64,000 nt of DNA from Haloglomus irregulare (lineage in GTDB: Archaea; Halobacteriota; Halobacteria; Halobacteriales; Haloarculaceae). Numbering within the stretch: position 1 is the first letter of the stretch; every line of letters begins with the position of its first letter. Shown piece after piece: positions 15,769-24,694 of the stretch. The translations under genes and the position numbers were made by a program. The notes beneath the pieces are model-generated. The model did no database searches. It was not told the DNA's origin and saw only the letters and a program-made list of their open reading frames with translations. The stretch lies in assembly GCF_007421925.1 (NCBI RefSeq), contig NZ_QMDX01000008.1, positions 62,001 to 126,000 on the forward strand. The letters run 5' to 3'.

Positions 15769-16275
15769 ATGGCGAAGTACTCGACCGGGGGGCAGAGCGG
15801 GGGTGCCAGCGACAGCTGCGAGCTGTGCGGCGCCGAGGACCGCGAGCTCCGGACGGCGACGGTCGCGGGCGCGCGCCTCGAGGTCTGTGGCGGGTGCGCC
15901 CAGCACGGCGACGACGACGGCGGCCACGGCGGGGGCGACGACGGCGACGAGGAGCGCGAGCGGCGCCGTCGCGCGGCCCGGAACACCGCCAAGCTCAACG
16001 ACGCCCGGTCGGGGAACTCCGAACGCTGGGAGCAGGAGGGGACCGATTACGACGACGACCCGCTCCCGTACCTCGTGCGGGGGTACGGCGACCGGCTGGA
16101 GGAGGCCCGGCAGGAGGCCGGCCTCCAGACCACGGAGCTGGCCGGCGAGCTGGGCGTCGACGAGGCCGACGTGCTCGCGGTCGAGCAGGGCCGCGCCACC
16201 CGCGCCGGCATCGGCGGCTCCCTCATCACCGCCCTTGAGGAGCGACTCAACGTCGAGCTGGCCGAGGAGGCGTAG
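15769..16275 (+). CDS. multiprotein bridging factor 1 homolog (MBF1)
   Basis: This 168-residue protein has the two-part layout of archaeal MBF1. An N-terminal zinc ribbon uses CELCG and VCGGC (about 17-44). A Gly/Asp/Glu-rich linker follows, then a Cro/C1-type HTH at about 105-158 (RLEEARQEAGLQTTELAGEL, then VLAVEQGRATRAGI). MBF1 binds the basal transcription machinery or ribosome in archaea; its exact role is unsettled. A T-rich box near 15738-15742 suits a leaderless ATG at 15769. Confidence 0.92.
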   Translation: MAKYSTGGQSGGASDSCELCGAEDRELRTATVAGARLEVCGGCAQHGDDDGGHGGGDDGDEERERRRRAARNTAKLNDARSGNSERWEQEGTDYDDDPLPYLVRGYGDRLEEARQEAGLQTTELAGELGVDEADVLAVEQGRATRAGIGGSLITALEERLNVELAEEA

Positions 16276-16467
16276 AGGGCTCTGGCTCTCCTGCGCGACT
16301 GGGTCCCTCGGCGGACGGCTCGGCGACGGGCTCAGGGTTCGCTCGTGCCGGCCCCCCACGTTTCTCCGCTCCCGACGGCGGGTGGCCGGTTTCGGTCCGC
16401 ATCCGTCGGAACGCCCGGCCCGTAGCGGGAGAGCTTTGTCCGCTCCGCCCCGAGTTCCCGGCCGAGC

Positions 16468-16944
16468 ATGACCGACGTTCCCGAGTCGCTGCGGCGGTCG
16501 TTCATCGAGTCGGACGCCTCACCCGACGGCAAGTGGTGGGTCAACCTCCCGGCGGGCCTCTCGCTCGGCGACCAGGGTGACCATCACGTCGTCGACGCGG
16601 TCTGTCTCACGGGGCGCGAGCAGGAGCTCCCGGAGGTCTACACCGCCCACCCGGGCACCGAGTACGTCAACCCGGAGGGGCAGCCGGAGGTGACGAAGGC
16701 CGACCTGTTCCGCACCCTTCGCGGTCGGGACACGTTCGCCGAGGAGACCGTCCGGCTGGTCGCGTTCGACCCCGGTGGCGCCCGCGTGGGCACGGTCGGG
16801 GACCTGCTCGCGGCCCGGGAGCTGGTCCGGGCTGACTGGCCCGACTGGGAGGTCGAGGGGCTGGTCTACGTCAGCGACGAGGACCGCGCCCACGTCACCC
16901 GGGCCGCGAGCGACCTGGACGTGCGCGTCGTCCGGGTGTCGTAG
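16468..16944 (+). CDS. conserved-looking haloarchaeal protein, function unknown
   Basis: This acidic 158-residue soluble protein has alternating strand and helix character, for example KWWVNLPAGLSLGDQG, ETVRLVAFDPGGARVGTVG and WEVEGLVYVSDEDRAHVTRA. No signal peptide, transmembrane helix or metal motif is visible, and no family was recognised. It stands between mbf1 and gltX on the same strand with gaps of 192 and 159 bp, so it is probably a separate transcription unit. Confidence 0.7.
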   Translation: MTDVPESLRRSFIESDASPDGKWWVNLPAGLSLGDQGDHHVVDAVCLTGREQELPEVYTAHPGTEYVNPEGQPEVTKADLFRTLRGRDTFAEETVRLVAFDPGGARVGTVGDLLAARELVRADWPDWEVEGLVYVSDEDRAHVTRAASDLDVRVVRVS

Positions 16945-17103
16945 CGGGCGAACACGCGGCGTGTCGGCTCGGGTGGAACGTCACGCCCGGCGGACTGGAA
17001 GCGCGAGCGCGCGAGGGCTCCCGAGGTCGGAACGTCCCCGGCCGGGGCTCGCTATCCCACGCGATCCACACCCGTTTTGACCCCCACCCGCCAACCCCAT
17101 GGC

Positions 17104-18819
17104 ATGGACGAGGACCTTCGCGAGCGGGTCGAACGCGAGGCCGAGACGGCCGCCCTCTTCAACGCGCTCAAACACGGCAGCGACGCGCAGGTGGGCGCCA
17201 TCATGGGCCCGCTGATGGGGGAGAACCCGGAGTTCCGCGAACACGGCGACGAGATACCGGGCGTGATCGCGCCGGTCTGCGAGCGGGTCAACGACCTCGC
17301 CGACGAGGCCAAGCGCGACCGGCTCGCCGAAGTCGACCCCGACGCGGTCGCCGAACTGGAGGCCGAGGCCGAGGCGGAGGAGCAGCTCCTCCCCGACCTC
17401 CCCGATGTTGCGGACCACGAGGAGGTGCGGATGCGGCTCGCGCCGAACCCGAACGGGCCGTGGCACCTCGGCAACGCCCGGATGCCCGCGGTCATCGGAA
17501 CGTACAAATCGATGTACGACGGCTGGATGCTCTGCCGGTTCGACGACACGGACCCGGAGACGAAGCGCCCGGACCTCGACGCCTACGACGGCATCATCGA
17601 CGCCATCGACTACCTCGGGTTCGAGCCGGACGAGGTGGTCCGGGCGAGCGACCGCGTGGAGACCTACTACGAGCACGCCCGCGACCTCATCGACGCGGGG
17701 GGCGCCTACGCCTGCACCTGCTCGCAGGAGCAGTTCTCGGAGCTGAAGGCCGACGCCGAGCCCTGCCCACATCGGGGTCAGGACGCCGACGAGACCCACG
17801 CCGAGTTCGACCGGATGGTCGCCGGCGAGTACGAGTCGGGGGAGATGGTGCTCCGGGTCCGGACGGATATCGAGCAGAAGAACCCGGCGCTGCGCGACTG
17901 GGTCGCGTTCCGGATGGTCGACACGCCGCACCCTCGCGAGGCGGCCGCGGAGTACCGCTGCTGGCCGATGCTCGACTTCCAGTCCGCCATCGACGACCAC
18001 CTGTTCGACATCACCCACATCATCCGCGGCATCGACCTGCAGGACTCGGCCAAGCGCCAGGGGTTCCTCTACGACTACTTCGGCTGGGAGTACCCCGAGG
18101 TCACCCACTGGGGCCGCATCGAGGTCGACGAGTACGACGTGCCCCTCTCCACGTCCAGCATCAAGGAGCGCATCGCCGAGGGCGAGCTGGACGGCTGGGA
18201 CGACCCCCGCGCGCCGACGCTCGCCTCGCTGGAGCGCCGGGGCGTTCGTGGCGGCGCCGTCGTGGCCGCGATGACGGAGCTCGGCGTCTCCACCTCCAGT
18301 GCGGACCTCTCGATGTCCGCGATCTACAGCGCCAACCGCGAGCGCGTCGACGAGGGGACCGACCGCGCGTTCCTGGTCCGGGACGGCGAGCGCCTGCCCG
18401 TCGACGGCGGCCCCGACGCCGGCCACCCGCCGGTCCACCCCGAACACGAGGACCGCGGCCGCCGCGACGTCCCCCTGGACGACGCCGTCCTGCTGGAGCC
18501 CGGTGACGTCCCCGCCGAGGGCGACCGCGTCTGGCTGAAGGGCTGGGGTCCCGTCCGCAACGAGGACGGCCGCCTCGTCCACACGGACGAGGGTATCGAG
18601 GTCGTCCGCGAGGAGGGCGTCGACGTGGTCCACTGGGTCGACGCCGACGAGAACGTCCCCGTGACGATGCGGACGATGGACGGCGACGTGTCCGGGCGCG
18701 CGGAGCCCGGGGTCGGCGACTACGGGGTCGACGACCTGCTCCAGTTCGAGCGGGTCGGCTTCGTCCGCCTGGACGACGTCGTGGGCGACGAACTGACGAC
18801 CTACTTCACGCACGCGTAG
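17104..18819 (+). CDS. gltX: glutamyl-tRNA synthetase (archaeal type)
   Basis: This 571-residue class I synthetase charges tRNA-Glu in the cytoplasm. The archaeal/eukaryotic N-terminal helical extension (1-105) precedes the Rossmann domain with the HIGH-like motif PNPNGPWHLGNAR near 114-126. The KMSKS-like loop is VPLSTSSIKE near 345-354, and the C-terminal anticodon part is all beta, as in GlnRS. Because haloarchaea use GatDE for glutamine, this enzyme probably charges only tRNA-Glu, as in other archaea. The ATG at 17104 was preferred over an earlier in-frame start 9 codons upstream. Confidence 0.96.
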   Translation: MDEDLRERVEREAETAALFNALKHGSDAQVGAIMGPLMGENPEFREHGDEIPGVIAPVCERVNDLADEAKRDRLAEVDPDAVAELEAEAEAEEQLLPDLPDVADHEEVRMRLAPNPNGPWHLGNARMPAVIGTYKSMYDGWMLCRFDDTDPETKRPDLDAYDGIIDAIDYLGFEPDEVVRASDRVETYYEHARDLIDAGGAYACTCSQEQFSELKADAEPCPHRGQDADETHAEFDRMVAGEYESGEMVLRVRTDIEQKNPALRDWVAFRMVDTPHPREAAAEYRCWPMLDFQSAIDDHLFDITHIIRGIDLQDSAKRQGFLYDYFGWEYPEVTHWGRIEVDEYDVPLSTSSIKERIAEGELDGWDDPRAPTLASLERRGVRGGAVVAAMTELGVSTSSADLSMSAIYSANRERVDEGTDRAFLVRDGERLPVDGGPDAGHPPVHPEHEDRGRRDVPLDDAVLLEPGDVPAEGDRVWLKGWGPVRNEDGRLVHTDEGIEVVREEGVDVVHWVDADENVPVTMRTMDGDVSGRAEPGVGDYGVDDLLQFERVGFVRLDDVVGDELTTYFTHA

Positions 18820-18959
18820 ACGCGACCCGCGGTTCCTGGGCCCCTCGTGCAGGCTACGATCACGTACGAGGCTGCCCGGTTACATACGGAATAACTGCCG
18901 GGATACGGATGTTTCGGACTACTGCGGGGAGTATGGCGGAAGGAGACGGCGTTACCGGA

Positions 18960-19250
18960 CTACTCGTGTGCGGCGTCCCACTCGTCGGGTTTCTTGTAGT
19001 TCGAACACTGGTTGCACTGGACCCGGCCCATCGAGTCCATCGCGTTGTCGAACGTCTCGCAGTTGGTGCAGTAGTAGCCCCAGCGGTCCCCGCGGGCGGG
19101 GGAGGCGTACGCGACTAGGAACGGGCCCTTCTGTCCCTTCTCGGCCTCGTCGTAGGCGACGTACAGCGGTCCCTCCGGGCCCTGGCGAGCCTCCAGCCGG
19201 TCGTCGGCCGGTTCGAGGTCGGCGGTCGCGTCGCCGTCGACATCGGTCAT
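18960..19250 (-). CDS. zinc-ribbon protein (DUF5816-type)
   Basis: This 96-residue protein has a C-terminal Cys4 ribbon: YYCTNCETFDNAMDSMGRVQ, then CNQCSNYKKPDEWDAAHE, with Cys-x2-Cys twice. A beta-rich segment (GPLYVAYDEAEKGQKGPFLV) precedes it. It resembles, from memory, the haloarchaeal family DUF5816 of unknown function. The start at 19250 is set by a TTTTAAT box at 19273-19279, exactly 27 nt upstream (leaderless). It converges on gltX and diverges from the nucleotidase-like gene. Confidence 0.82.
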   Translation of the reverse strand: MTDVDGDATADLEPADDRLEARQGPEGPLYVAYDEAEKGQKGPFLVAYASPARGDRWGYYCTNCETFDNAMDSMGRVQCNQCSNYKKPDEWDAAHE

Positions 19251-19341
19251 ACCCCGCGTAGCGGAGTCCGGGATTAAAACCTTCCCACGGGTCACGGGGA
19301 AGCCGAAGCGGTCATGACCGTCCGGCGACTCCGTCCGGGTG

Positions 19342-20730
19342 ATGAGCGGTCCTCGGCTCCTCCACTACTCCGATATCGAGAACGTGTACGACGCGCCGGA
19401 GCGCGTCGGGCGGCTGGCGGGCACGCTTCGCGAGCGCCGCGCCGCGAACGGTGGCGGCGACGCGTTGGTCTGTGGGACCGGCGACAACGTTGCGCCCGGG
19501 GTGCTCGCGCTGTCGACGCGTGGCGAACAGGCGCTCTCGTTCTTCGAGGCCGTCGGGGCGGACGTCGAGACGTTCGGCAACCACGACTTCGATTTCGGCC
19601 CCGAGCGGACGCGGGAGCTGGTGGCCCGCTCCCCGCAGCAGTGGGTGACCGCCAACGTCCGCGAGGACGGGGCACGGTTCGCGGCCGACCACACCGTCCC
19701 ATGGACGGTCCGGGAGGCCGCCGGCGCGAGCGTTGGCTTCGTCGGCATCACCAGCGCGCTCACCGCCTCCATCAACCCGGAGGCGGAGGGGCTGGGCTTC
19801 ACCGACCCCGTCGTGGCGGCCCGCGAGGCGATCGCCGACCTGCAGGCGGCGCGGGCCCCCGACTACGTGGTCGCGCTCTCGCATCTGGGCCGGGACGACG
19901 AGCGGGTCGCCGTCGAGACCGATGCCGACGTCGTGCTGGGCGGGCATCTCCACGCCGAGACCGTCGAGCGGTTCGACGGGACGATACTCACCCGTCCCGG
20001 CGCGAACGGCGAGGTCTGCTTCGAGGTGCTGCCCGCGACCGGTGAGGTCCGCCGGCACGCGGCCGCGGACGGCCGCATGGACACCGCCCTCGCCGACGAA
20101 CTCCGCGAACGGATGGCCGCGGCCGGGCTCGACGACGTCGTCGGCCATGCCGCCGACCCGGTCGAGCGGACGGAGGGCGACTGCTTCCACGGGGAGTCGC
20201 GTATCGGCAACTTCGTCGCCGACGCCTACCTCTGGGCCGCCCGCGAGGGGGGCGTCGGGGCGGACGTGGCGCTCCAGAACAGCGGCGGCGTGCGGTCGGG
20301 CCCGCCGCTCGCGGGCGACGTGACCGTCGGCGACCTGGTGAGCGTCATCCCGTTCGAGGAGCCGGCGGTCGTCGTCGAACTGGACGGGACGGCCCTCCGC
20401 GCGGTGCTCGCGGAGTCCGGCGGCTCCGACGTCGGCTTCGGCGCCCCGGCGTGGTGGCACGGCCACGTCGCCGGCGCGACGCTCACCTACGACTACCGCG
20501 GCCACGAGCTGGTTGAGGTCACCGTCGGCGGCGAGCCGGTCGCCACGGACCGGACCTACCGGCTGGTGACGGCCGCCTACCTGCTACACACGGACGACGA
20601 GTTCCCCACGCTGACCGGGCTGGAGCCGGTCGCGACGCTCGACACCCAGCACCAGCTGCTGGTCGACTACGCCCGTGCGAACGGCATCGCGCCGGCCGTC
20701 GAGGGGCGCATCGAGCGGCGGGGCCTGTGA
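19342..20730 (+). CDS. 5'-nucleotidase/metallophosphatase (UshA-like, intracellular)
   Basis: This 462-residue protein has two domains. The N-terminal calcineurin-like phosphatase shows HYSDIENVYD near 8-17, GTGDNVAPG, FGNHDFDFGPE and LGGHLHAET. The C-terminal 5'-nucleotidase domain shows RIGNFVADAYLW, NSGGVRSGPPLAGDVTVGDL and SVIPFEEPAVVVELDG. Bacterial UshA relatives are exported, but no signal peptide is present, so this enzyme should act in the cytoplasm on nucleotides or related phosphoesters. A GTG directly before the ATG is an alternative start. Confidence 0.92.
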   Translation: MSGPRLLHYSDIENVYDAPERVGRLAGTLRERRAANGGGDALVCGTGDNVAPGVLALSTRGEQALSFFEAVGADVETFGNHDFDFGPERTRELVARSPQQWVTANVREDGARFAADHTVPWTVREAAGASVGFVGITSALTASINPEAEGLGFTDPVVAAREAIADLQAARAPDYVVALSHLGRDDERVAVETDADVVLGGHLHAETVERFDGTILTRPGANGEVCFEVLPATGEVRRHAAADGRMDTALADELRERMAAAGLDDVVGHAADPVERTEGDCFHGESRIGNFVADAYLWAAREGGVGADVALQNSGGVRSGPPLAGDVTVGDLVSVIPFEEPAVVVELDGTALRAVLAESGGSDVGFGAPAWWHGHVAGATLTYDYRGHELVEVTVGGEPVATDRTYRLVTAAYLLHTDDEFPTLTGLEPVATLDTQHQLLVDYARANGIAPAVEGRIERRGL

Positions 20731-20806
20731 CCCCGCCGCCCATGACCCCCGCTGTGCGGACGTCGAACGGAAAGGTTCACCCCGCGTCGGTCCTCGGGGG
20801 TGGATA

Positions 20807-21211
20807 ATGACGCAGGTCGTGGTCCCGGTCAGGTATCCGCTGACGGCCCACTCGAAGGGGACGCTCGCCCGTGCCCGCGAGGTCGCCGCGGAGCACGACG
20901 CCGGGCTGACCGTCCTGCACGTCAACCTGTACCAGGAGGGGGACCACGCGACCCGAGCCGACCTGAAACGCGCCGTCGAGCGGGCGTTCGGGCCGATCGA
21001 CGCCACCTACGTCGTTCGGTCGGGGTTCCTCGTCGAGGAGACTATCCTCGAGGAGGTGGCCGCCGAGCGGGCCGACTACGTCGTCATCGGGCAGAAGCAG
21101 GCCGGGCGCTGGCGGCGGATGCTCCGGAGCCTCATCGACGACCCCGATATCGAGACCTACCTCCGCGAGAAGCTGGACTGCACCGTCATCACCGCGAACG
21201 CGACCGACTGA
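20807..21211 (+). CDS. universal stress protein family (UspA)
   Basis: This 134-residue single-domain Usp protein has the alpha/beta fold: an initial strand VVVPVRYPLT, the helix AHSKGTLARAREVAAEHDAG, strand LTVLHVNLY, and later YVVIGQKQAGRWRRMLRS. The usual ATP-binding GxxG-x9-G(S/T) is modified to GQKQAGRW..., so ATP binding is uncertain. The ATG follows TGGATA with no strong SD. Its 3' end meets that of the convergent MscS gene with a 1-nt gap. Confidence 0.85.
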   Translation: MTQVVVPVRYPLTAHSKGTLARAREVAAEHDAGLTVLHVNLYQEGDHATRADLKRAVERAFGPIDATYVVRSGFLVEETILEEVAAERADYVVIGQKQAGRWRRMLRSLIDDPDIETYLREKLDCTVITANATD

Positions 21212-21212
21212 C

Positions 21213-22280
21213 TCAGTCCGATCCGCGATCCTCGTCCGGTATCCGGTCCAGTTCCTCGGGCGGACGCTCCATGGTCCCCTCCGGCAGGTCGCCGTCGCCC
21301 GTCGCCCGACTCGCCGCGGGGTCGGCGCCCCCCGGGCCGCCGTCGCGACCGTCGACCGACCGCATGGCCACCTGCATCTCCCCGCTCGTGTCGTCGAAGA
21401 AGAGGTGCGAGTGCGGGTAGGCGATCTCGACGTCGGCGTCCGCCAGCCGCTCCCAGACGGCGGTCTGCACCCGGGACCGGAGCGTGAGCAACTTGTACGG
21501 CTCCGACGCCCAGTAGCGCAGCCGCAGGTTGACGCCGTGGTCCGCGAAGGAGTCGATGTAGCAGGTCGGTTTGGCCGGGTAGCGCGCGCCGCCGATGCGG
21601 ATGTCCGGCCCGCCCTCGATGACGTTCTCGGTCCGCTGTGCCGCCTGCTCGATGAGCTCCCGGGCCTCGGCGATGTCGGACTCGTAGGTGACCAGCACGT
21701 CCAGCGACAGTCGGGTCCGGGAGTCCTCGGCGGAGAAGTTCACCACGTCCCGCTCCCGGATGTTCCCGTTCGGGATGATGAGGAAGGTGTTGTCCAGGGT
21801 GAACACCTTCGTGTACCGGAGCGTGACGTCCTCGACGAAGGCGTAGACATCCGCCTGGGGGAGGTGGATCATATCGCCGATCTCGTACGGCTGCTCGCTG
21901 AGCACGAACAGCCCGTTGATGACGCTCCCGATGATGGGGGCGAGGACGAAGCCGGCCACGGCGGAGAAGACGGTCACCGAGAGCGCCAGGTTCCCGATGG
22001 GAACCTGCAGGACCCGGAGCGCGAGGACGATGCCGACCAGCACGACCCCGACCTGGATGCCCCGGAGCGCTGTCCGGGTGAGCGAGGGACGACGGAACCG
22101 GCGAGCGATGCGCCGGCCGAGCACCTGCTGGACGAACGTCGAGGCGTAGTAGAAGACGGCGAGGGCGGCCAGCGCGAGCAGCAGCCGGGCCAGGGGCTCC
22201 GGGAACCACGGCGGGAGGAGCCCGAGCGTGCGGTCGATGGGCTGGTTGCCAGCCTGCAACAACCACGCCGGGCCCGTCAT
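21213..22280 (-). CDS. MscS-family mechanosensitive ion channel
   Basis: This 355-residue small-conductance channel opens under membrane tension and protects against hypo-osmotic shock, which is relevant in a halophile. Three N-terminal transmembrane helices (about 28-50, 68-90, 97-130) are followed by the pore helix region (LALSVTVFSAVAGFVLAPII), the beta-domain (YEIGDMIHLPQADVYAFVED, VFTLDNTFLIIPNGNI) and an alpha/beta C-terminal domain. A hydrophilic Asp/Gly tail ends the protein. The start MTGPAWLL at 22280 was preferred over 22370, which adds unlike sequence. Confidence 0.93.
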   Translation of the reverse strand: MTGPAWLLQAGNQPIDRTLGLLPPWFPEPLARLLLALAALAVFYYASTFVQQVLGRRIARRFRRPSLTRTALRGIQVGVVLVGIVLALRVLQVPIGNLALSVTVFSAVAGFVLAPIIGSVINGLFVLSEQPYEIGDMIHLPQADVYAFVEDVTLRYTKVFTLDNTFLIIPNGNIRERDVVNFSAEDSRTRLSLDVLVTYESDIAEARELIEQAAQRTENVIEGGPDIRIGGARYPAKPTCYIDSFADHGVNLRLRYWASEPYKLLTLRSRVQTAVWERLADADVEIAYPHSHLFFDDTSGEMQVAMRSVDGRDGGPGGADPAASRATGDGDLPEGTMERPPEELDRIPDEDRGSD

Positions 22281-22387
22281 AGCCTGGGCGACACCGCCGC
22301 CGGGCAAGAGCGTTTCGACGCACGGGACGGTGACGGACCGACGGACGGCCGTGTTCAGCAGCCGGCACACGCCCGAGCCCCCCCGAC

Positions 22388-22501
22388 GTGGACGCGGCGC
22401 TCCGGCTACTGGATGCCCTCGTCGTCGGCGGCGAGCTCGACACCGACACCGCGCCGCTGGAGAGGGTCGCCGCGGAGCTGCCCGACCGGATATCCATGTG
22501 A
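22388..22501 (+). CDS. possible small ORF or gene fragment
   Basis: A 37-codon frame from GTG 22388 reads like haloarchaeal protein (helical: ALRLLDALVVGGELDTDTAP then LERVAAELPDRISM-stop), with acidic residues and GC-rich third positions. No TATA box or SD precedes it, and it lies in the promoter region of mscS. It could be a C-terminal remnant of a lost gene. The rest of the 22281-22581 spacer shows nothing else but the TATA box of the next gene at 22554-22558. Confidence 0.3.
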   Translation: MDAALRLLDALVVGGELDTDTAPLERVAAELPDRISM

Positions 22502-22581
22502 GATCGGGCGGGGCGGGCGACCCCGCTGCGGGCGGGTCCCCGCGTGCGTAGCCCTATATGTCGGGCGGCCGTTGTCGGGGT

Positions 22582-23178
22582 ATGGGAACGGAGTCCCGCG
22601 TGGGGCCGCCGGCGCTCCCCCGCGACCGGCTCGACCGGGACGACTGGTCGCTGGTCGAGGACGAGGTCGAGACGCTGTTCAGCCTCCCGACCGCGCGGGT
22701 CGAGGGTCGGACACAGGTGTACGAGGACGCGGATCTCCGGGCCGCCGTCGAGGCGGCGACGGGGGTCGACCACATGTGGCGATTCTTCTTCGCGACACGG
22801 GTGTCGTTCACGCCGCCGCTGCCGACGGGTGTCGCGCCGCTCATCCGCTCACGCGTCGCCAGCGAGGCCCGCGGGGCGTTCGCCGATGACCTCGTCGACC
22901 GCGGGTTCGAGCGGGTCGCGAAGGGGGAGACGAACCGCGCCAGGGTCCGGTCCGGCGCCCGCGCCGAGTTCACCCCGTTCAAGACGACCTACACGCTCCC
23001 CGACGGCCGGACCCTGGAGTTCGAGGGGTTCCTCGCGGTCTGGTCGGACGACGGGTTCGTCATCTCGGGCGGGGCCTATCCGGCCGACCTCGACGCGACG
23101 CTCTCGACGGATACCGGTGCCGACGCCGACGACTACCGGAGCGAACTGCTGGAGCTGATTCGGTCGGTCGACGCCTGA
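22582..23178 (+). CDS. haloarchaeal hypothetical protein
   Basis: This 198-residue soluble protein mixes helix and strand, with a basic/aromatic central part (HMWRFFFATRVSFTPPLPTG) and a C-terminal half of strands (TTYTLPDGRTLEFEGFLAVW, GFVISGGAYP). No signal, lipobox or known motif is seen. The start was set at 22582 because TATAT at 22554-22558 is 26-27 nt upstream; an in-frame ATG at 22558 lies inside that box. The function is unknown. Confidence 0.75.
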   Translation: MGTESRVGPPALPRDRLDRDDWSLVEDEVETLFSLPTARVEGRTQVYEDADLRAAVEAATGVDHMWRFFFATRVSFTPPLPTGVAPLIRSRVASEARGAFADDLVDRGFERVAKGETNRARVRSGARAEFTPFKTTYTLPDGRTLEFEGFLAVWSDDGFVISGGAYPADLDATLSTDTGADADDYRSELLELIRSVDA

Positions 23179-23179
23179 G

Positions 23180-23572
23180 TCAGACGCCGACCGCCGAGAG
23201 CAGGAGGTGACGCGGCGAGACGGCGACGTGGTCGTAGCCCAGGTAGCCGAGCGGGCCGCTCGCGTCCGCCCCCAGCGTGGCCACCTCACGGGAGCCGACC
23301 CGGGCGACGGCGGTGAGGTCCGCGGCCGCCAGCGCGGCCGGCAGGGCCTGGCTCGCGTCGCCACTGCCGCCGGGCGTCGCGCGCAACACGTCCAGAACCG
23401 ACCCGACCGACGGGAAGTCGACGAACACCCGATCGGTGTACGCCTCGACCGCCAGCCGGTGGCCGGCGACGTGGACGGTCAGGTCGGCGCTGACGTCGAG
23501 CCCCGGCGGGCCGGCACCGGCGCCGACCCGGTCGATGGTCTCGACCAGTGTCGGTATCGCGGAGTCACTCAC
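23180..23572 (-). CDS. hypothetical protein, second gene of an overlapping pair
   Basis: This 130-residue acidic protein begins with a helix (IPTLVETIDRVG), followed by strands (LTVHVAGHRLAVEAYTDRVF) and helical and strand segments ending in HVAVSPRHLLLSAVGV. Its start overlaps the end of the 70-residue gene by 8 nt, so the two are translationally coupled and probably act together. No family was recognised and no membrane segment is present. Confidence 0.75.
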   Translation of the reverse strand: MSDSAIPTLVETIDRVGAGAGPPGLDVSADLTVHVAGHRLAVEAYTDRVFVDFPSVGSVLDVLRATPGGSGDASQALPAALAAADLTAVARVGSREVATLGADASGPLGYLGYDHVAVSPRHLLLSAVGV

Positions 23573-23777
23573 GTTCGCGCGTCGTGATGCGGAGGGTCCC
23601 GTCCACGCGCCAGTGGGCGTGCTCGGCGTCCGGGCCCGCCTTGCTCGGGACCTCGACCTCCATGTCCTCGAACTCGTAGCTGATCTCTGCGCCGCGCCCG
23701 GTGAGGCGGTCGTACAGGCTGATCGCCAGTTCCGGCCACGTCGTCGTCTCGTCGATGTCGGTGGTAGCCTCGCTCAT
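23565..23777 (-). CDS. small hypothetical protein, first gene of an overlapping pair
   Basis: This 70-residue protein has an N-terminal helix (TWPELAISLYDRLTGRG) followed by three strands (AEISYEFEDMEVEVPSK, AHWRVDGTLRITT). It would form a compact alpha-beta domain. A TATAAG box (minus strand, 23808-23813) lies about 33 nt upstream of the ATG. It is first in a two-gene operon with the 130-residue gene. The function is unknown. Confidence 0.75.
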   Translation of the reverse strand: MSEATTDIDETTTWPELAISLYDRLTGRGAEISYEFEDMEVEVPSKAGPDAEHAHWRVDGTLRITTRERE

Positions 23778-23857
23778 GGGACGTTCCCGTATTGGACCAG
23801 TGCCGTCTTATAATCAGGGGCCGGCACCGGCCTGGACGTCGTCCCCGCGTTGGCGGC

Positions 23858-24694
23858 TCAGGCGTCGGGGGTCGGCGCGTCCGGCCGCCGTGCGATGGTG
23901 ATGAACCCGGTGTGGCCGACGGGCGCGGTGTCCGGCCGCGAGCCGCGGTCGCCGTAGACGAACTCGCGCTGGATGGTCTCGTGGGTCGTCACGTCGACCA
24001 TCCCGGCCTCGCGTGCGGCGGTCGCGGCCTCGCGCGACCCCTCGACGAACGGGACGTACATCGCGAGATAGCCGCCGGAGACGAGCAGGTCCGTCGCCCG
24101 GGCCGCGACTGTCGGCGCGTCGGCGGTGTCGAGCGTGACGACGTCGAAGCCGCCGGCGGAGCCCAGTCGCTCGTCCTCGCCGCCCGCGAGGGCGTCGAGA
24201 GCCGCGGTCACGTCGCCCGTCCGCACCTCGACGGCGTCGGCCACGCCGGCCATCCGCATGTTCCGCCGCGCCACCTCGGCGAACTCCGGGTCCGTCTCGT
24301 AGGTCGTCACCCGCGCGCCCGCCCGGGCCAGATAGGCGGCCAGGACGCCGGTCCCGGTGCCCGCGTCGAGCACGCGGTCGCCGGTGCCGGCGCCCGTCTC
24401 GCCCAGTACCAGCCCGATATCCCGGGGAACCATGGGCGCGCCCGTCCGCTCGAAGTGGTGGAACAGATCGGGCCCCCGCAGCCGGCGGACGGTGAAGGGC
24501 GTCTCCAGATGGGTCTCCACGGTGTCGCCCGGCCGGACGTCGTCCGGGACCGTCAGCACGCCCAGGTCCGTCTCCAGGGTCTCGCCCGGACGGAGCAGGT
24601 ACTCGCGGTTCTCGCGGACGAGCAGAACCGGCGCGCCTGACCCCTCGTCGCCGTCGCTCCCCGCCGCGCCGCCGGGGGCGTCGGCGTCGGTCAC
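23858..24694 (-). CDS. trmI: tRNA (adenine-58-N1)-methyltransferase TrmI
   Basis: This 278-residue AdoMet-dependent enzyme methylates A58 in the T-loop of tRNA. The N-terminal beta-barrel ([20 protein letters not shown]) is followed by the Rossmann fold with motif [17 protein letters not shown], an acidic turn ([13 protein letters not shown]) and the substrate-site sequence [11 protein letters not shown]. It starts with GTG that overlaps the NAC stop codon (GTGA), the usual haloarchaeal nac-trmI arrangement. Archaeal TrmI may also methylate A57. Confidence 0.9.
   Translation of the reverse strand: MTDADAPGGAAGSDGDEGSGAPVLLVRENREYLLRPGETLETDLGVLTVPDDVRPGDTVETHLETPFTVRRLRGPDLFHHFERTGAPMVPRDIGLVLGETGAGTGDRVLDAGTGTGVLAAYLARAGARVTTYETDPEFAEVARRNMRMAGVADAVEVRTGDVTAALDALAGGEDERLGSAGGFDVVTLDTADAPTVAARATDLLVSGGYLAMYVPFVEGSREAATAAREAGMVDVTTHETIQREFVYGDRGSRPDTAPVGHTGFITIARRPDAPTPDA

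Noticed and set aside
16981-18813. A 610-codon open frame antisense to gltX
   Set aside because: Shadow of the synthetase gene; composition and lack of motifs argue against coding.
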